In this document: piece after piece, positions 34,801 through 44,258 of the stretch
Layout of the letters: every line of letters begins with the position of its first letter
Position numbering within the stretch: position 1 is the stretch's first letter
NCBI RefSeq assembly: GCF_014697075.1
Contig: NZ_JACJRE010000015.1
Location: 1-64,000, forward strand
DNA: 64,000 nt
Reading direction: 5' to 3'
Origin: Tolypothrix sp. FACHB-123
Lineage (GTDB): Bacteria; Cyanobacteriota; Cyanobacteriia; Cyanobacteriales; Nostocaceae
Made by a program: the position numbers and the translations under genes
The notes under the pieces: generated by a model
Databases searched by the model: none
What the model was told of the DNA's origin: nothing
The model's input: only the letters and a program-made list of their open reading frames with translations

Positions 34801-36351
34801 GGGAGTCCACTTCTTGTTTTTGACCAAAGCAAGTAATAAATCTCTTGGTAAATTAGCTGCCAAACTATTCAGGGATGTAGTAATCAAAGCATAGCGACAC
34901 TGCAAACTTAATGTTGATGCAGTCAAATTCCTTTGGGCTAATTCCCAAGCACGAGATATATCTGTGATGTAACCCCCTGTTTGTGCCAATTGTTCCCGCG
35001 CTTCAAACCAGCCATTATTGCCAGATGCCGACTCCTCCCACAATAAAGAGTGAATCTCTGCAAAGAGTCCCGCCTTCTCCAAATGCCAAACTAAACGCTG
35101 ATGAATGTAACCATCATCAGGCAAGGTATGCCATAAATTATTCTGGGTTTTCTGCCGATATTTCTCCAAAAAAGCAGCGTGAGCAGCAGTAAGATTTAAA
35201 CCTAACCCTGGCAAATCTCCTGTCCGCTTTGGCTGTGGCGCAGCAGTTAACAAATTACAAGCTAAATCATGGAATAAGTCATGTAACCGATAGGTAGGCG
35301 TACCATCAGCAAGGGGTACTCCTGTTAATAGCAATGCCTTATTCCGTAAATATTGCAACATCTTGGCAGCATCACGCTCATCCATTGCCCACAGCGTCGC
35401 CGCCATCATCTTATTAATGTTCACATCCTCCGGCAACACCCCCAACCAAGCGAAATGCTGCTTTTCTTGAGGTATTCTCTTGACACTCAAGTTTAATGAT
35501 GCCGTTAAACTCAGGCGTTTTAAACTCGCCTCATCGGTAATTTCTTCTGCTTCGGGTCGGTCAAAACTGGTTAATCTCGCTACCTCTTGCCGAATATCCG
35601 CCAATAGTTCATCCCAAGTCGTCCCACTAGCAAATTCGGCGGCTGCAAGTTCCAACGCTAGGGGGAGATAACCAACACCTTTGGCTAAATTTGCGGCTGA
35701 CTGACGTTCTGCATCTGTAATTTCCCGTCTTAATTTCTTCGTCAGCAATGCCATCGCCTGATCTGGTTTCATGATATCCAGGCTGTAGGTGCTGGCTGCT
35801 AAAGCATCGGCAATTGCCCCTTCACGAGTTGTTACCAAAACCTGACACCGCACCCCACCCACATTAAACGCTTGTGCATCTTGCGTATTCCAAGCATCAT
35901 CCACCACCAGCAACACAGCTTTGTCATAAAGCAGTGTCCGTAAATGATTAGTAGTTGCTTCCACACTGGTAGGTTTAAAGCTATAGTCTCCTAATGCTTG
36001 CACCCAGCCACTAATTAAAGACAGCACATCCGGCTGTTGACCTAATGTTGCCCACAAAATCCCATCACAAAACCGAGTTTGTACTTCTGCATCTACTGCT
36101 AAAGCTGCGGCTAATGTCGATTTACCCACAGAACCCAAACCGTGAATCGCTGTAATTACCAAGGTGCAATTATCTTCTGTGAGGAGGCGAGTTTTTAATT
36201 CATCGCTATATTCTGGGCGTTCAACAAAGTGTGCAGGTAAAGGTGGCGCTTGAAATATCGCCAGTTTAGTTTGGGGTACAACAGCATCACCCTCATCTTC
36301 AGTGTAATTCGCTTCTAGTTCTTGAGATTTTTGTGGTCTGTGCTTTGCCAT
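31858..36351 (-). CDS. NB-ARC (STAND) NTPase with about 27 near-identical helical repeats
   Basis: 1497 aa. NB-ARC core: Walker A GLGSVGKST (residues 71-79), Walker B AVLLVVDDAW, sensor LVTTREG, GYLPLALELA (GLPL-type) and LHDLFHDLA (MHD-like position). Residues about 560-1430 are 31-32-residue helical repeats, e.g. AIRDEYYRAQALSALADKLP and PELLPEALAAAR. Such proteins oligomerise on ligand binding and act in bacterial immunity or regulation. The ATG at 36351 seems to be a product of a frameshift: sequence upstream in another frame (36352-36404, 36556-36720) carries the conserved N-terminal segment (see separate entry), so the native protein was longer. No effector domain remains in this frame. 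Confidence 0.85.
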   Translation of the reverse strand: MAKHRPQKSQELEANYTEDEGDAVVPQTKLAIFQAPPLPAHFVERPEYSDELKTRLLTEDNCTLVITAIHGLGSVGKSTLAAALAVDAEVQTRFCDGILWATLGQQPDVLSLISGWVQALGDYSFKPTSVEATTNHLRTLLYDKAVLLVVDDAWNTQDAQAFNVGGVRCQVLVTTREGAIADALAASTYSLDIMKPDQAMALLTKKLRREITDAERQSAANLAKGVGYLPLALELAAAEFASGTTWDELLADIRQEVARLTSFDRPEAEEITDEASLKRLSLTASLNLSVKRIPQEKQHFAWLGVLPEDVNINKMMAATLWAMDERDAAKMLQYLRNKALLLTGVPLADGTPTYRLHDLFHDLACNLLTAAPQPKRTGDLPGLGLNLTAAHAAFLEKYRQKTQNNLWHTLPDDGYIHQRLVWHLEKAGLFAEIHSLLWEESASGNNGWFEAREQLAQTGGYITDISRAWELAQRNLTASTLSLQCRYALITTSLNSLAANLPRDLLLALVKNKKWTPEQGLAYALQKPKLEEKIDALAKLVNYLPPNLQQLALQKALAAARTIQDENDRAQALSVLADKMPEVLPEALAAARALRNEYDRAQALSALADKLPPELLKEALAAAVVIRDENYRAQALSALADKLPPELLKKALAAARTLGNENYRAQVLSALADKLPPELLPEALAVTRAIWDEYYRADARNALADKLPPELLLAALAVTRAIRDENYRADALSALADKLPPALLKEALTAARLIRNEDYLTHALSALADKLPPALLKEALTAARVARNEYYRTYALSALAGKLPEVLPEALAVARAIWDEYYRANALSALADKLPPELLKEAVAVARAIRDDWNRAQALIALAGKLPEVLPEALTVARAIGDEWNRAQALSALADKLPEVLPEALAVARAIGDDWNRAQALSVLADKLPPELLPAALAATKAIWHEYSRTQALTLSALANKLPPELLPEALAAARAIRDEYDRAQALIALADKLPEVLPEALAIARAMWYENHRTDTLSALADKLPPELLPAALAAARMIRDENDRTDALSALTDKLPPELLPTALAAARALGHEWNRAKALSALADKLPPKLLPEAFAAAVAIGDEYYLTDALSALADKLPPKLLPEAVAAARAIQNEYYRAKVLIPLVEKLPEVLPEAIAAAREIEDGMTRGEVLVPLVEKLPPKLLPEALTAARETQESYHRAEVLIALAQRFPEVVPEAIAATEAIQDESCRGHRLSELAEKLPPELLPEVLAIARKIQNHYERAQPLIALVEKLPEVLPEALAAARETQDDCDRAEVLIALVQRLPEVVPEAIAATEAIEHQSYRVRRLSELAEKLPPELLPEVLTAARKIQDNLYRADALIVLAQKLPEVLPEALAAARAIEDEHYRADALTALADKLPEVLPEALAAARAIEDEHYRTNALSALAFDLSQMPSAILFPLWRDTLHQLSVRTRPNLLQDIKALFPVIFALGGEVATVELASAIADVGQWWK

Positions 36352-36720
36352 ACCTCATCAAATCGTTTCAGGTTCTTTTCTTTATCCCTTGACCATAGCT
36401 TTAAATAACAAAACTATTGCTTTATACCCCAATACGGTTCAGTTAGCGTCAAAAATCTTAAAATGGCGTAGGTTGGGTTGAGGAACGAAACCCAACATTT
36501 CCGGTCGCTTGTTGGGTTTCACTGCGTTCAACCCAACCTACAATTATCCTTAACTGTTTCAGGTTCTTTTCTTTATCCCTTGACCATAGCTTTAAACTAA
36601 AGTGCCAGTCATCAGAACCCTGAGTGTGAATCCGGTTATATTCCAGAATTTTGAGAAAATCCTTCAGTAAATTTAGCGCTTCGCGGATTTGCTCGAAACC
36701 CCCTTGGCGACAACGTTCTG
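36352..36720 (-). pseudogene. Detached N-terminal segment of the NB-ARC gene
   Basis: On the minus strand, 36720 to about 36556 reads QIREALNLLKDFLKILEYNR, then IHTQGSDDWHFSLKLWSRDK and EKNLKQ. From memory, cyanobacterial NB-ARC proteins carry this kind of segment just before a (F)DEEW..RRPQKS.EL stretch. A 40-bp direct duplication (36365-36404 and 36556-36596, TTTCAGGTTCTTTTCTTTAT...) brackets an insert that contains the palindromic repeat at 36468-36541. After the second copy the frame reads LKRFDEVWQS and then shifts by one base relative to HRPQKSQELEANYT of the NB-ARC frame. So a duplication/insertion plus a frameshift have split the gene. Confidence 0.6.
36468..36541. repeat. Palindromic dispersed repeat, copy 3
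   Basis: GTAGGTTGGGTTGAGG ... CAACCCAACCTAC; the two halves are inverted copies able to form a long hairpin. Related copies are at 30388-30460 and 31172-31263. Here it lies inside the damaged 5' end of the NB-ARC gene. Confidence 0.75.
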
Positions 36721-37117
36721 CCCTCACCCCCAGCCCCTCTCCCACCGGGAGAGGGGAGCAAGAGATTTAATTCCCCTTCTCCTGGGGGAGAAGGGGTGAG
36801 GGGATGAGGGCGAGGGTTTTTGTACAACGCCCGCCCTATATCGCTTTTAGCTTAAGTTGACACCTATTATCTGTGAACCCGCCCCTACTTCAGTAGACTC
36901 AAGATTTTGAGGATATTTATACCAATTCAAATAATCTTTGCGACACATTAAAATATTATAGAGGGCATGGCAGTGCCAGTGCCCCTACAATCTGTCGCAT
37001 TCTTTTTTCCATTTGGTATTAGTCATCTTGAGATGACTTTCCCTATGAGCAAGGAACTTCAGTTCCTTGCGGTAACTGGGCTTTGCGTTAATGCTTTTCT
37101 CCCCTCATCCCCCTTTC
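36721..37117. repeat. Gap with GC-rich dispersed repeats
   Basis: 36721-36815 contains CCCTCACCCCCAGCCCCTCT / GGGAGAGGGG-type inverted repeats common in cyanobacterial intergenic DNA. The rest (36816-37117) shows no gene. Several short open frames here are read-throughs of the repeats. Confidence 0.5.
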
Positions 37118-39742
37118 CTACAACCAATTACCCACCAAAACAAAGGGTGCCCAGTAATAAGGTAGGCGATAATTCGTATTAGGATGCTTCTCTATTAAAT
37201 ATAGTTGCGCTTTTCGCAAAGCTTGGGCTTTGGTTAACTTCTCATCCTTTAACACCTTATAAAATTGAATCGCAAATGCGGCGGTAGATTCGTCTTTTAC
37301 TTGCCAAAGTGTCGCTAATGTGCTGCGCGCTCCGGCTCTGACTGCGATTCCGGCTAAACCTAATGTGGCGCGTTTGTCGCCTGTGGCGGTTTCGCAAGCA
37401 CTGAGGGTTAATAATTCAATTGTACGGGGATTGATGCGATCGCCTATTCCTAACAACTGATCAAAATTCTTGGCTCGCAGTAACCGATCCCACAGCAACA
37501 CAAAGGTTTCATCGGGGTTAGAACTAAAGTTACCATGTGTCGCCAGGTGAATGACAGAGAAGGGAACTGACTCTACTGCTTGTCTGAGGTTAGCGGCGCT
37601 TAATTGGGAGTTCAGCAGTTGTTTACTTTTGGCTACTTCGGCTTGAATTTGTTCTAGTTCTAGGGGAACTTGAGTTAGGGAATCAAAGTTTCTACCTGCA
37701 ATGGTGCGGCCTTCGCTGACTCCGGCGGTTAACACATTGAGTGGAATCTGCGTTAACGGCTGAGATTCTACCAGTTGTAAACCAGGACTGAGAGCTAGTG
37801 CATATTTCTCTACTAAATATTGTTTACCATCATCGAGAACAGCTAGGGGTATATTCTGCAAGGAAAAATCTAAGACGAACACTAAGGTATCAATATTATT
37901 TTTCCCTAAATCTGGTTCAGCTTGGCGCAGTAGCCAGTTATATACTTGCTGAGATATTTTAGGTAAGTCTTTCGATGGTTTAGGCTGGGCTAGCTTTTCC
38001 CGAAGTTGTTTTAAGGTACTCTCAACCTCGGCTTGATCCACTGGGGTTCTGTAGTGCAGTAAATTCCCTTGCTGGGGTAACTTGAGAATAAATTCCAAGC
38101 GGTCTGGTAAAACAATGCCGTAAAATACAGCTGTGGGAGTGGCGGCGCTATCAACAATTTTATCTAACTGTTCTGGTTTAGCTTGGGCGCAAGCATCCCG
38201 AAAGAAATTGTCAAGTTCAGCTAATTGTAGCGCTTCAATGGCTTCCCGCGCTTGCTTGAGGTTGGCTTGGCTGGGGTTCTCGCCTTGTAAGAGTAAATTC
38301 ACCAATTCCCGATAAACTGGTTCTACCTCTTCGCGAAAGCCAAATTGAATATCAGGATTCAGCGTCACCAAATCACTGCGAATTGATTGCAGAGATTTCA
38401 CAGCTTGGGAATAAGCGGCGATGGCTGCTTGACTATCTTCTTGTTTTAATAGCCGCCCTAATTGCCATTGCCATTGGTAGCTAATATCACCAGCCTGAAT
38501 CTGCTGGGAGAGACTGAGGGCTTTGTTAGTATATGCCTTCGCCTGTTGCCATTCCCCTTGCTGTTCGTAAAACTGACCAAGATTACCCAAAGCATAAGAC
38601 TGAGTACGGCGGTCTTGCAAGTTTTCGGCTTGTTGAATTGCCGCATTCAACATTGAAGTAATTACTGAGTTTGATGCCTCATTTATAACCTGAGACTGAG
38701 AAGACTGATTCTCCTGTGGGCAAATGGGTGTACTGCGTTGGCGTTGCAGACAAATTAAATTCTTCGCTAAATTAACTTGAGCGTTAATTGCAGAGCGACC
38801 GGGAGGTAAAATCGCTAATGGTTGGGGAATTTTTGCCCCTAAACTCTCAGCCTCACCCCACTGATTTGTTTCCATCAGTAAACTCAAGCGATTAATTTGG
38901 GCTTGCATCCCCAGCAGTGGAAATTTACCCGCCGCAACTTTTTCTACTTGCTGGTAATATTCCAGAGCCTTTTGAGTTTGTTTTTGGCTACGAGCTGTAT
39001 TACCTAAACTCAGCAAAGTCATACTGACATCTTGGGGCAATTCTAATTTTGACGCTACTGTTAAAGCTTGCATTAATATCTTTTGTGCAGCTTCTAACTC
39101 TCCCGCTTGTTGAAAGATATCGCTTAAAGTACGTAACCCAGTAATTTTCAACCGCGAATCAGGAGATTGTTCTAAACTTTGCCGAACTTCTACCAATAAC
39201 TTTCTAGCTTGACGATAAAGCCCCAAAGTTTGCAGCGCTTGGGCTTGATTAATTTGACTCCCAATCGTCCCCATCGAATCGCCAGCTTTTCTGTAGAAAA
39301 ACTCCGCCTCTTGCCAAGTTTTACCCGCCGCTTGCGCCCCATCTTCCCCCTTCCCACCCAACAATTGTAGCCGCGCCAAAGCATTCAATACCTGAGCATG
39401 GATGCGATAACTTGCTTTATCTGTCTGATTCAGCAAAGATAAACTAGTATCAATTGCTGCCTCAGCCGCTTGCCATTCTCCGAGTTGTTGTCTAGCCAGA
39501 GAAATAAAACTCCAAGCCAAAGCTTGACGATTAACTTCCCCTGCTTGCTCATATCCCTGTGCAGCCTCACCCCAAACCTTTGCCGCAGAAGCAAACTGCC
39601 CAGCATCATAAAATTGGTTCCCCACCTGCATCAACCCCAACCCTTGATTTGCCCCCACTGGCGCACCACCAACCAGCATCAACCAATGGATACCTAAACT
39701 GAAGAGTAACCCGAAAAGAGCGATCGCAAATTTCTGTAGCAT
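37118..39742 (-). CDS. TPR-CHAT protease, exported or membrane-anchored
   Basis: 874 aa from the ATG at 39742 (MLQKFAIALFGLLFSLGIHW), which gives a clean signal peptide or anchor; the longer frame to 39892 only translates tandem repeats (MRGMRGMRG). Residues about 35-470 are TPR units (AAKVWGEAAQGYEQAGEVNR, ALEYYQQVEK, AKAYTNKALSLSQQ). The C-terminal CHAT domain has the catalytic His in IHLATHGNFSS and Cys in LTLSACETATG, and ends YYWAPFVLVGNWL. It is likely extracytoplasmic. The gene lies 29 bp after the exoprotein gene on the same strand or is separated from it only by the tandem repeats, so co-transcription is plausible. All catalytic residues are present. Confidence 0.88.
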   Translation of the reverse strand: MLQKFAIALFGLLFSLGIHWLMLVGGAPVGANQGLGLMQVGNQFYDAGQFASAAKVWGEAAQGYEQAGEVNRQALAWSFISLARQQLGEWQAAEAAIDTSLSLLNQTDKASYRIHAQVLNALARLQLLGGKGEDGAQAAGKTWQEAEFFYRKAGDSMGTIGSQINQAQALQTLGLYRQARKLLVEVRQSLEQSPDSRLKITGLRTLSDIFQQAGELEAAQKILMQALTVASKLELPQDVSMTLLSLGNTARSQKQTQKALEYYQQVEKVAAGKFPLLGMQAQINRLSLLMETNQWGEAESLGAKIPQPLAILPPGRSAINAQVNLAKNLICLQRQRSTPICPQENQSSQSQVINEASNSVITSMLNAAIQQAENLQDRRTQSYALGNLGQFYEQQGEWQQAKAYTNKALSLSQQIQAGDISYQWQWQLGRLLKQEDSQAAIAAYSQAVKSLQSIRSDLVTLNPDIQFGFREEVEPVYRELVNLLLQGENPSQANLKQAREAIEALQLAELDNFFRDACAQAKPEQLDKIVDSAATPTAVFYGIVLPDRLEFILKLPQQGNLLHYRTPVDQAEVESTLKQLREKLAQPKPSKDLPKISQQVYNWLLRQAEPDLGKNNIDTLVFVLDFSLQNIPLAVLDDGKQYLVEKYALALSPGLQLVESQPLTQIPLNVLTAGVSEGRTIAGRNFDSLTQVPLELEQIQAEVAKSKQLLNSQLSAANLRQAVESVPFSVIHLATHGNFSSNPDETFVLLWDRLLRAKNFDQLLGIGDRINPRTIELLTLSACETATGDKRATLGLAGIAVRAGARSTLATLWQVKDESTAAFAIQFYKVLKDEKLTKAQALRKAQLYLIEKHPNTNYRLPYYWAPFVLVGNWL

Positions 39743-39905
39743 TTGGTAATGGGTGTTTGGTAATGGGTAATTGGTAATTGGGGTTTGGTGTTGGGTGTTT
39801 GGTAATGGGTAATGGGTAATTAGAATTTGTCCCCTTATCCCCCTCATCCCCCTCATCCCCCTCATCCCCCTCATCCCCCTCATCTCCCTCATCTCCCCTA
39901 CTCCC
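39743..39905. repeat. Low-complexity tandem repeats before the TPR-CHAT gene
   Basis: Two tracts: GGGTAATTGGTAATTGGG-type units (39743-39825) and CCCTCATCC 9-bp units (about 39838-39905, more than six copies). They lie between the exoprotein stop and the protease start and may vary in length between cells or strains. Confidence 0.75.
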
Positions 39906-39920
39906 CTTGCCCCCTACCCC

Positions 39921-42900
39921 TCACCCCCTCCACGCCTGACAATCCAAGGGATGCAACCAAAACCCTTGCGGAGTAACTCTCACTGGTTCCGCTGTCAGCA
40001 GCAAATTGCCATTCGGGGTAGTAATCCAACCTTGGGCTTCTACAATTCTCCTTGGGAGATTATCTTTGATATTTGGTTGCTCGCGCCTAGATGCTGGGGG
40101 GAGTTGAGATACTGCTGTACTTTCCTCTACTAAGCGCAAATCGTCCCAAGGCGCATTATTGCTGAGGGGTTCGTTGGGAGAACTAGGTAAACCGCCACGA
40201 CCTGTAACTATAAATTCGCTATCCTTGCCAACAACGCGGCAGAAATCCTGCTCAATTAGGCTAGAAACATCAATAATATCTGCTGGTAATTCCGTTAATC
40301 CTTGGCGTGGGTCAACATCCAAAATATCAATTTCAAAGATGCCATCTAACCCAAACTGAGAACTAACAGTAATATCGCTCAAAGAGGTTATGCGATCGCG
40401 AAATTCCAAACCAAAGATACCTTGAGTAGTAATGTTAATATTACCTCCCCGCCCCTGGTAGGCATTAGCTGTGATATCGCTATTTTCATTAGGGATTGCA
40501 ACTATCAAACCACCATCAATCAAAATATTGCCCCCATCACCACCAGCTTGCTCAATACCTGCGTCTGTGGAAATTTGACTGTTACGCCGCAATAACAACA
40601 ACTCACCAATTTGCAAAGCAATATTTCCGCCTTGGCCTGATGTAGTTGTCGCTGAGAGAACCGCTTGGTTATTTAACAAAACGTTGCGCGCTACTACTTC
40701 TAAATCGCCAGCATTTCCGATTCCCTGGTTGTTCACACTAATTGCAGCGCCATCTCGCAGCGTTAAATTTTCGGTCTCAACCCTTAACTTTCCCGCACCC
40801 CCAGTACCTTCAGAGCCAGTAAATAAACCACTGGGAAACTGTTCACCAGATTGATCTCGGAAAAAATTTCGATTGGCAACCTGTGGAACTGTGCCAACCA
40901 ATTCTACGATATCAGCAGCTTTGACAAAAACATTACCACCTTGACCGCTACTAAAAGTCCCTGTGCCTACTTGCGCTCCTCCTTGGAGAATTAATTTATC
41001 TGTGTTAATTGTGACTTCACCACCATTGCCCTCACTGCGAGTAGTAGCAAACACAGTGGTAGGTTCGCCAGTATCCGCCGTGCCAATTAATTCTACTTCT
41101 GAAGCCTGGATGTTAATATTTCCACCATTGCCTTGATTAAAAGCAGTAGCTAAATTTTGCGCTCCATTGCTGGCTAGAAACCTTCTAGTATTGATTGTTA
41201 AACTACCGCCATTTCCAGCGCCTTGTGACTGTACTCTCAAACCACTAGTAAAACCAATTGTTTCTACTGATTCTCTGGCGTTTACGATTATATTACCGCC
41301 GCTACCATCATTTGAAGTTGTGGCAGTTACCCTTCCTCTGTCTTGGATAATCAGCTTTCCTGTGTTAATGGTCACAGTTCCACCATTGCCAACACCCAGG
41401 GTTTGCGCTCTCAAACCACTGGAAAACCTACCATTTTGAGAAACACCAATCACCTCTACTGAATCCGCAGCGTTGACAATTATATCACCTCCAAGACCCC
41501 GATCTAAAGTTATAGCACTGATCTGGCCACCATCTTGGAGTATCAGCTTTCCTGTGTTAATCTCTACTGTACCGCCTTTCCCCTCACCTTGAGTTTGTGC
41601 TGTCAAGCTGCTGGGAAAACTCCCATTTTCAGCCATGCCAGTCACTTCCACAGAGTCCCTTGCATTGACAAGCACATCGCCACCAATACCCTGAGTGATA
41701 GTTGCGGCGCTTACCTGGCCACCATTTTGGAGTATCAGCTTTCCTGTATTAATCTCTACTGTACCGCCTTGCCCTTCACCTTGAGTTTGTGCTGTCAAGC
41801 TGCTGGGAAAATTTCCCTCTGCGGCAATGCCAATCACTTCTACAGATATATCTGCATTGACTAGCACATCGCCACCATTACCTTCTTTAAATGCAGAAGC
41901 ATTTATCTGTGAACCATTCTGGAGTATCAATTTTCCTGTGTTAATTTCTACTCTGCCGCTATCACCACTACTCTGACTCGAAGCAAATAAGCCGCTAGAT
42001 CCAATTGCTTCTACTGATTCAGAAGCTTTCACCAGCACATTTCCGCCACGCCCCGGACTAAAAGTGGTAGCGCTTACTTGAGCCTGATCCTGGAGTACCA
42101 GCCGCTTCGTTGTTACTTCTACTGTACCGCTATCACCACTACTGTTACGGGTTACAGAATATAAGCCACTGCTAAATTTTCCAGTTGCAGTAATTCCTGT
42201 TGCTGTAACTAACTCTGAGGCGTTGACAACAATTTTACCGGCACTACCTTGATTAAAAGTACTAGATGATATTTGCGCTCCATTTTGGAGAATCAAGCTA
42301 CCTGTATTGATTTCTACATCACCGGCTTTTCCAATACCTGTTGTTTCCGTTAAAAAAACACTAGCTTCACCATTAGGCGCGTTTCCGCTTGCCTGGATAG
42401 ACTCAGAAGCTTTGATATTGATACTTCCGCCGCTTTTCTCACCCTGTGTGAGCGACAAAACCAAGGAACCATCTTCTAGGGCTACTCGCCGCCCTTGCAT
42501 TTGAATCTTGCCACCTCCCGCACCGCTAGTATCAATAGCAGCAGTTTGGGAGAGGCGAATATCTTGGAAATTCTCTACACCCTGATTACTCAACTCCCAG
42601 CCTGGGTTTGTTGGGGTAATACCGACTAAACCCCCCCCTTGGATACTCCAAACTTCAACTCGCCCTGATTCAGCCCTCAAACTTCCGCCTTCCAGCACGA
42701 CTTCACCACCAGCTAAAGCCAAAGTTTGAGCAGTCCCCACCTCCAAGCCACCAGTGCGATTGACTTCCAATACTTTACCAGTATCTTGATTAACTATCAG
42801 TTCATTACCTTGCCCTTGTACCAAAATCCTGCCTGGATCTTGTCCATATTGCAAGCCAATTGGAACATTGAGCGTTAATAAAGGCGGCGCAGCCGGATTA

Positions 42901-43397
42901 ATGGTGCTAAATTCTAGCCCATCATTAAATTTGATACTATTGGCGGTACTTCCCACAAAAGAACCACGGATGTCAAGTCTGGCATTAGGGCCAAAGATAA
43001 TGCCATTGGAGTTCAGTAAAAATAGATTAGCTCCACCGTTGATACCCAGGGTTCCGAGAATTGTTGATGGGTTAGTTCCAGTCACTCGACTAAATATATT
43101 TTCAATTCCTGCGGGATTAGTGAAAAAGACTCGTTGTCCATCACCAACATTGAATTGTTGAAAACTATGAAATAGACTCGCACCTCGCCTAGCTCCGCCA
43201 TCAATTTGGTCAGCAGGAAGACCATCTATACTAACATTTGGGATTAGCTGAGAACTTTCTGCACCTAAAGTAGAATCAGGGATAATCTGAGCTTTGGCAA
43301 AATCTCCGGATGCAGCATATACCCCACATACGGCTAATAAACTGGCTACTCTAAACCACCAGCACCAATTTGACCAGATAAAACCCATGATTGCCAT
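39921..43397 (-). CDS. Filamentous-haemagglutinin-type exoprotein (TpsA-like)
   Basis: 1158 aa. Signal peptide ([20 protein letters not shown]) then the TPS secretion domain (residues about 45-160: [40 protein letters not shown]). A long beta-helix follows, with repeats around [20 protein letters not shown] and [16 protein letters not shown], about 50-60 residues per double turn. The end ([20 protein letters not shown]...WIT.PNG) is typical of cyanobacterial members. A TpsB (FhaC/ShlB) outer membrane transporter would be needed for export and is not in the window. Upstream lies a small double-glycine peptide gene, downstream the TPR-CHAT protease. Confidence 0.9.
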   Translation of the reverse strand: MAIMGFIWSNWCWWFRVASLLAVCGVYAASGDFAKAQIIPDSTLGAESSQLIPNVSIDGLPADQIDGGARRGASLFHSFQQFNVGDGQRVFFTNPAGIENIFSRVTGTNPSTILGTLGINGGANLFLLNSNGIIFGPNARLDIRGSFVGSTANSIKFNDGLEFSTINPAAPPLLTLNVPIGLQYGQDPGRILVQGQGNELIVNQDTGKVLEVNRTGGLEVGTAQTLALAGGEVVLEGGSLRAESGRVEVWSIQGGGLVGITPTNPGWELSNQGVENFQDIRLSQTAAIDTSGAGGGKIQMQGRRVALEDGSLVLSLTQGEKSGGSINIKASESIQASGNAPNGEASVFLTETTGIGKAGDVEINTGSLILQNGAQISSSTFNQGSAGKIVVNASELVTATGITATGKFSSGLYSVTRNSSGDSGTVEVTTKRLVLQDQAQVSATTFSPGRGGNVLVKASESVEAIGSSGLFASSQSSGDSGRVEINTGKLILQNGSQINASAFKEGNGGDVLVNADISVEVIGIAAEGNFPSSLTAQTQGEGQGGTVEINTGKLILQNGGQVSAATITQGIGGDVLVNARDSVEVTGMAENGSFPSSLTAQTQGEGKGGTVEINTGKLILQDGGQISAITLDRGLGGDIIVNAADSVEVIGVSQNGRFSSGLRAQTLGVGNGGTVTINTGKLIIQDRGRVTATTSNDGSGGNIIVNARESVETIGFTSGLRVQSQGAGNGGSLTINTRRFLASNGAQNLATAFNQGNGGNINIQASEVELIGTADTGEPTTVFATTRSEGNGGEVTINTDKLILQGGAQVGTGTFSSGQGGNVFVKAADIVELVGTVPQVANRNFFRDQSGEQFPSGLFTGSEGTGGAGKLRVETENLTLRDGAAISVNNQGIGNAGDLEVVARNVLLNNQAVLSATTTSGQGGNIALQIGELLLLRRNSQISTDAGIEQAGGDGGNILIDGGLIVAIPNENSDITANAYQGRGGNINITTQGIFGLEFRDRITSLSDITVSSQFGLDGIFEIDILDVDPRQGLTELPADIIDVSSLIEQDFCRVVGKDSEFIVTGRGGLPSSPNEPLSNNAPWDDLRLVEESTAVSQLPPASRREQPNIKDNLPRRIVEAQGWITTPNGNLLLTAEPVRVTPQGFWLHPLDCQAWRG

Positions 43398-43464
43398 TCT
43401 TTAAAAGACCAGACTTCGGCGCAGATTGCAATTTGTCAATAAAAAATTGATCGGGATCGCTAAA

Positions 43465-43689
43465 TCAAAAGGTTAGTCTTGAAGTTGGATCTATAGTTTG
43501 GGGTAATGGTTCATCATCTTCTGGTGGTACATAAGGTGTAGGTGACAACGATGCCCGTCCACCAACAATAATTGGTTTTCGAGCTGAAGTTAAATCATTA
43601 CTAGTACCGCCACTGATTTGTTCTTGCTCACTCATACTCAATTCAGTCAGGAAATCGAGATCATCTAGGCTTTTTTGTTTGTCTTTCAT
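43465..43689 (-). CDS. Double-glycine leader peptide next to the exoprotein
   Basis: 74 aa, ATG at 43689 with AGAGG 6 bases upstream. The leader DDLDFLTELSMSEQEQISGG has the L....L...E...I.GG pattern of C39-processed peptides. The core (TSNDLTSARKPIIVGGRASL then SPTPYVPPEDDEPLP) is Pro-rich and lacks Cys. It lies 68 bp upstream of the TpsA-like gene on the same strand and may share its transcript. The only PCAT in the window is at 16268-18493. Confidence 0.65.
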   Translation of the reverse strand: MKDKQKSLDDLDFLTELSMSEQEQISGGTSNDLTSARKPIIVGGRASLSPTPYVPPEDDEPLPQTIDPTSRLTF

Positions 43690-44258
43690 CTTTACCTCTT
43701 TTGGTTGATTAAATCTATCTATTGGCAGATGTAGTTAACGCTATAGTTAGCTTTTGCTAACACGAATATGTTAGTGAGAATGCTTATATTTAATTCTTCA
43801 ACTAAGTTGAAACTTTTACGGAGTATTGATATTTATTTTACAAAAATTCACTATATTAGGCTTGACAGAGCAATAGTCTACCTTGGCAGCTTTGATTGTG
43901 TGGCGGGGAATTGCTCAGGTAATTGGGGATGGCGAGATTGTTTTTGACGAATTTGTCTGTTTAGCGCGTTGTAATGGAGCTAAAGTACGTACAACTTGAC
44001 TTTTTCAGCCTGAATAATTTGCGTCATCTTTAAGTTAATCTCCTATATCCATTATTCTTGCTGATTTTTTTATTAACGCGCCCTTTTAAATTTATTTAGT
44101 ATTTCTACTATCACCGTTTCCCCATTCAACCCTTCACCACGCTCAAGTTCTGCAACTGCATATGACTCAAGGGAAAAATAGGCACTACTTTAGGCACCTT
44201 ATTAATATACAGCCATAAAACCTATGTTATACAGGCATCATAAACTTCCACCAAGTGT
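43690..44258. other. Gap on the left side of the second hupS piece
   Basis: No intact gene. A frame at 43885-43999 (plus) reads VFDEFVCLARCNGAKVRTT, which resembles part of phytochelatin-synthase-type proteins, followed by a stop; this is weak. The final 60 bp before 44259 is not hupS, so the element boundary is exact at GAATGG. Confidence 0.35.

Noticed and set aside
36458-36745. A separate 95-codon gene
   Set aside because: It joins part of the broken NB-ARC N-terminus with read-through of two dispersed repeats.
39742-39892. N-terminal extension of the TPR-CHAT protein (MRGMRGMRG...)
   Set aside because: It is translation of CCCTCATCC tandem repeats; the signal peptide begins at the internal ATG at 39742.
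43885-43999. Missing N-terminal hupS exon near GGGGAATTGCTCAGGTAATT
   Set aside because: Only a short stretch resembles the hupS CSGN codons; the surrounding codons do not match HupS, and another frame fits a different protein family better.
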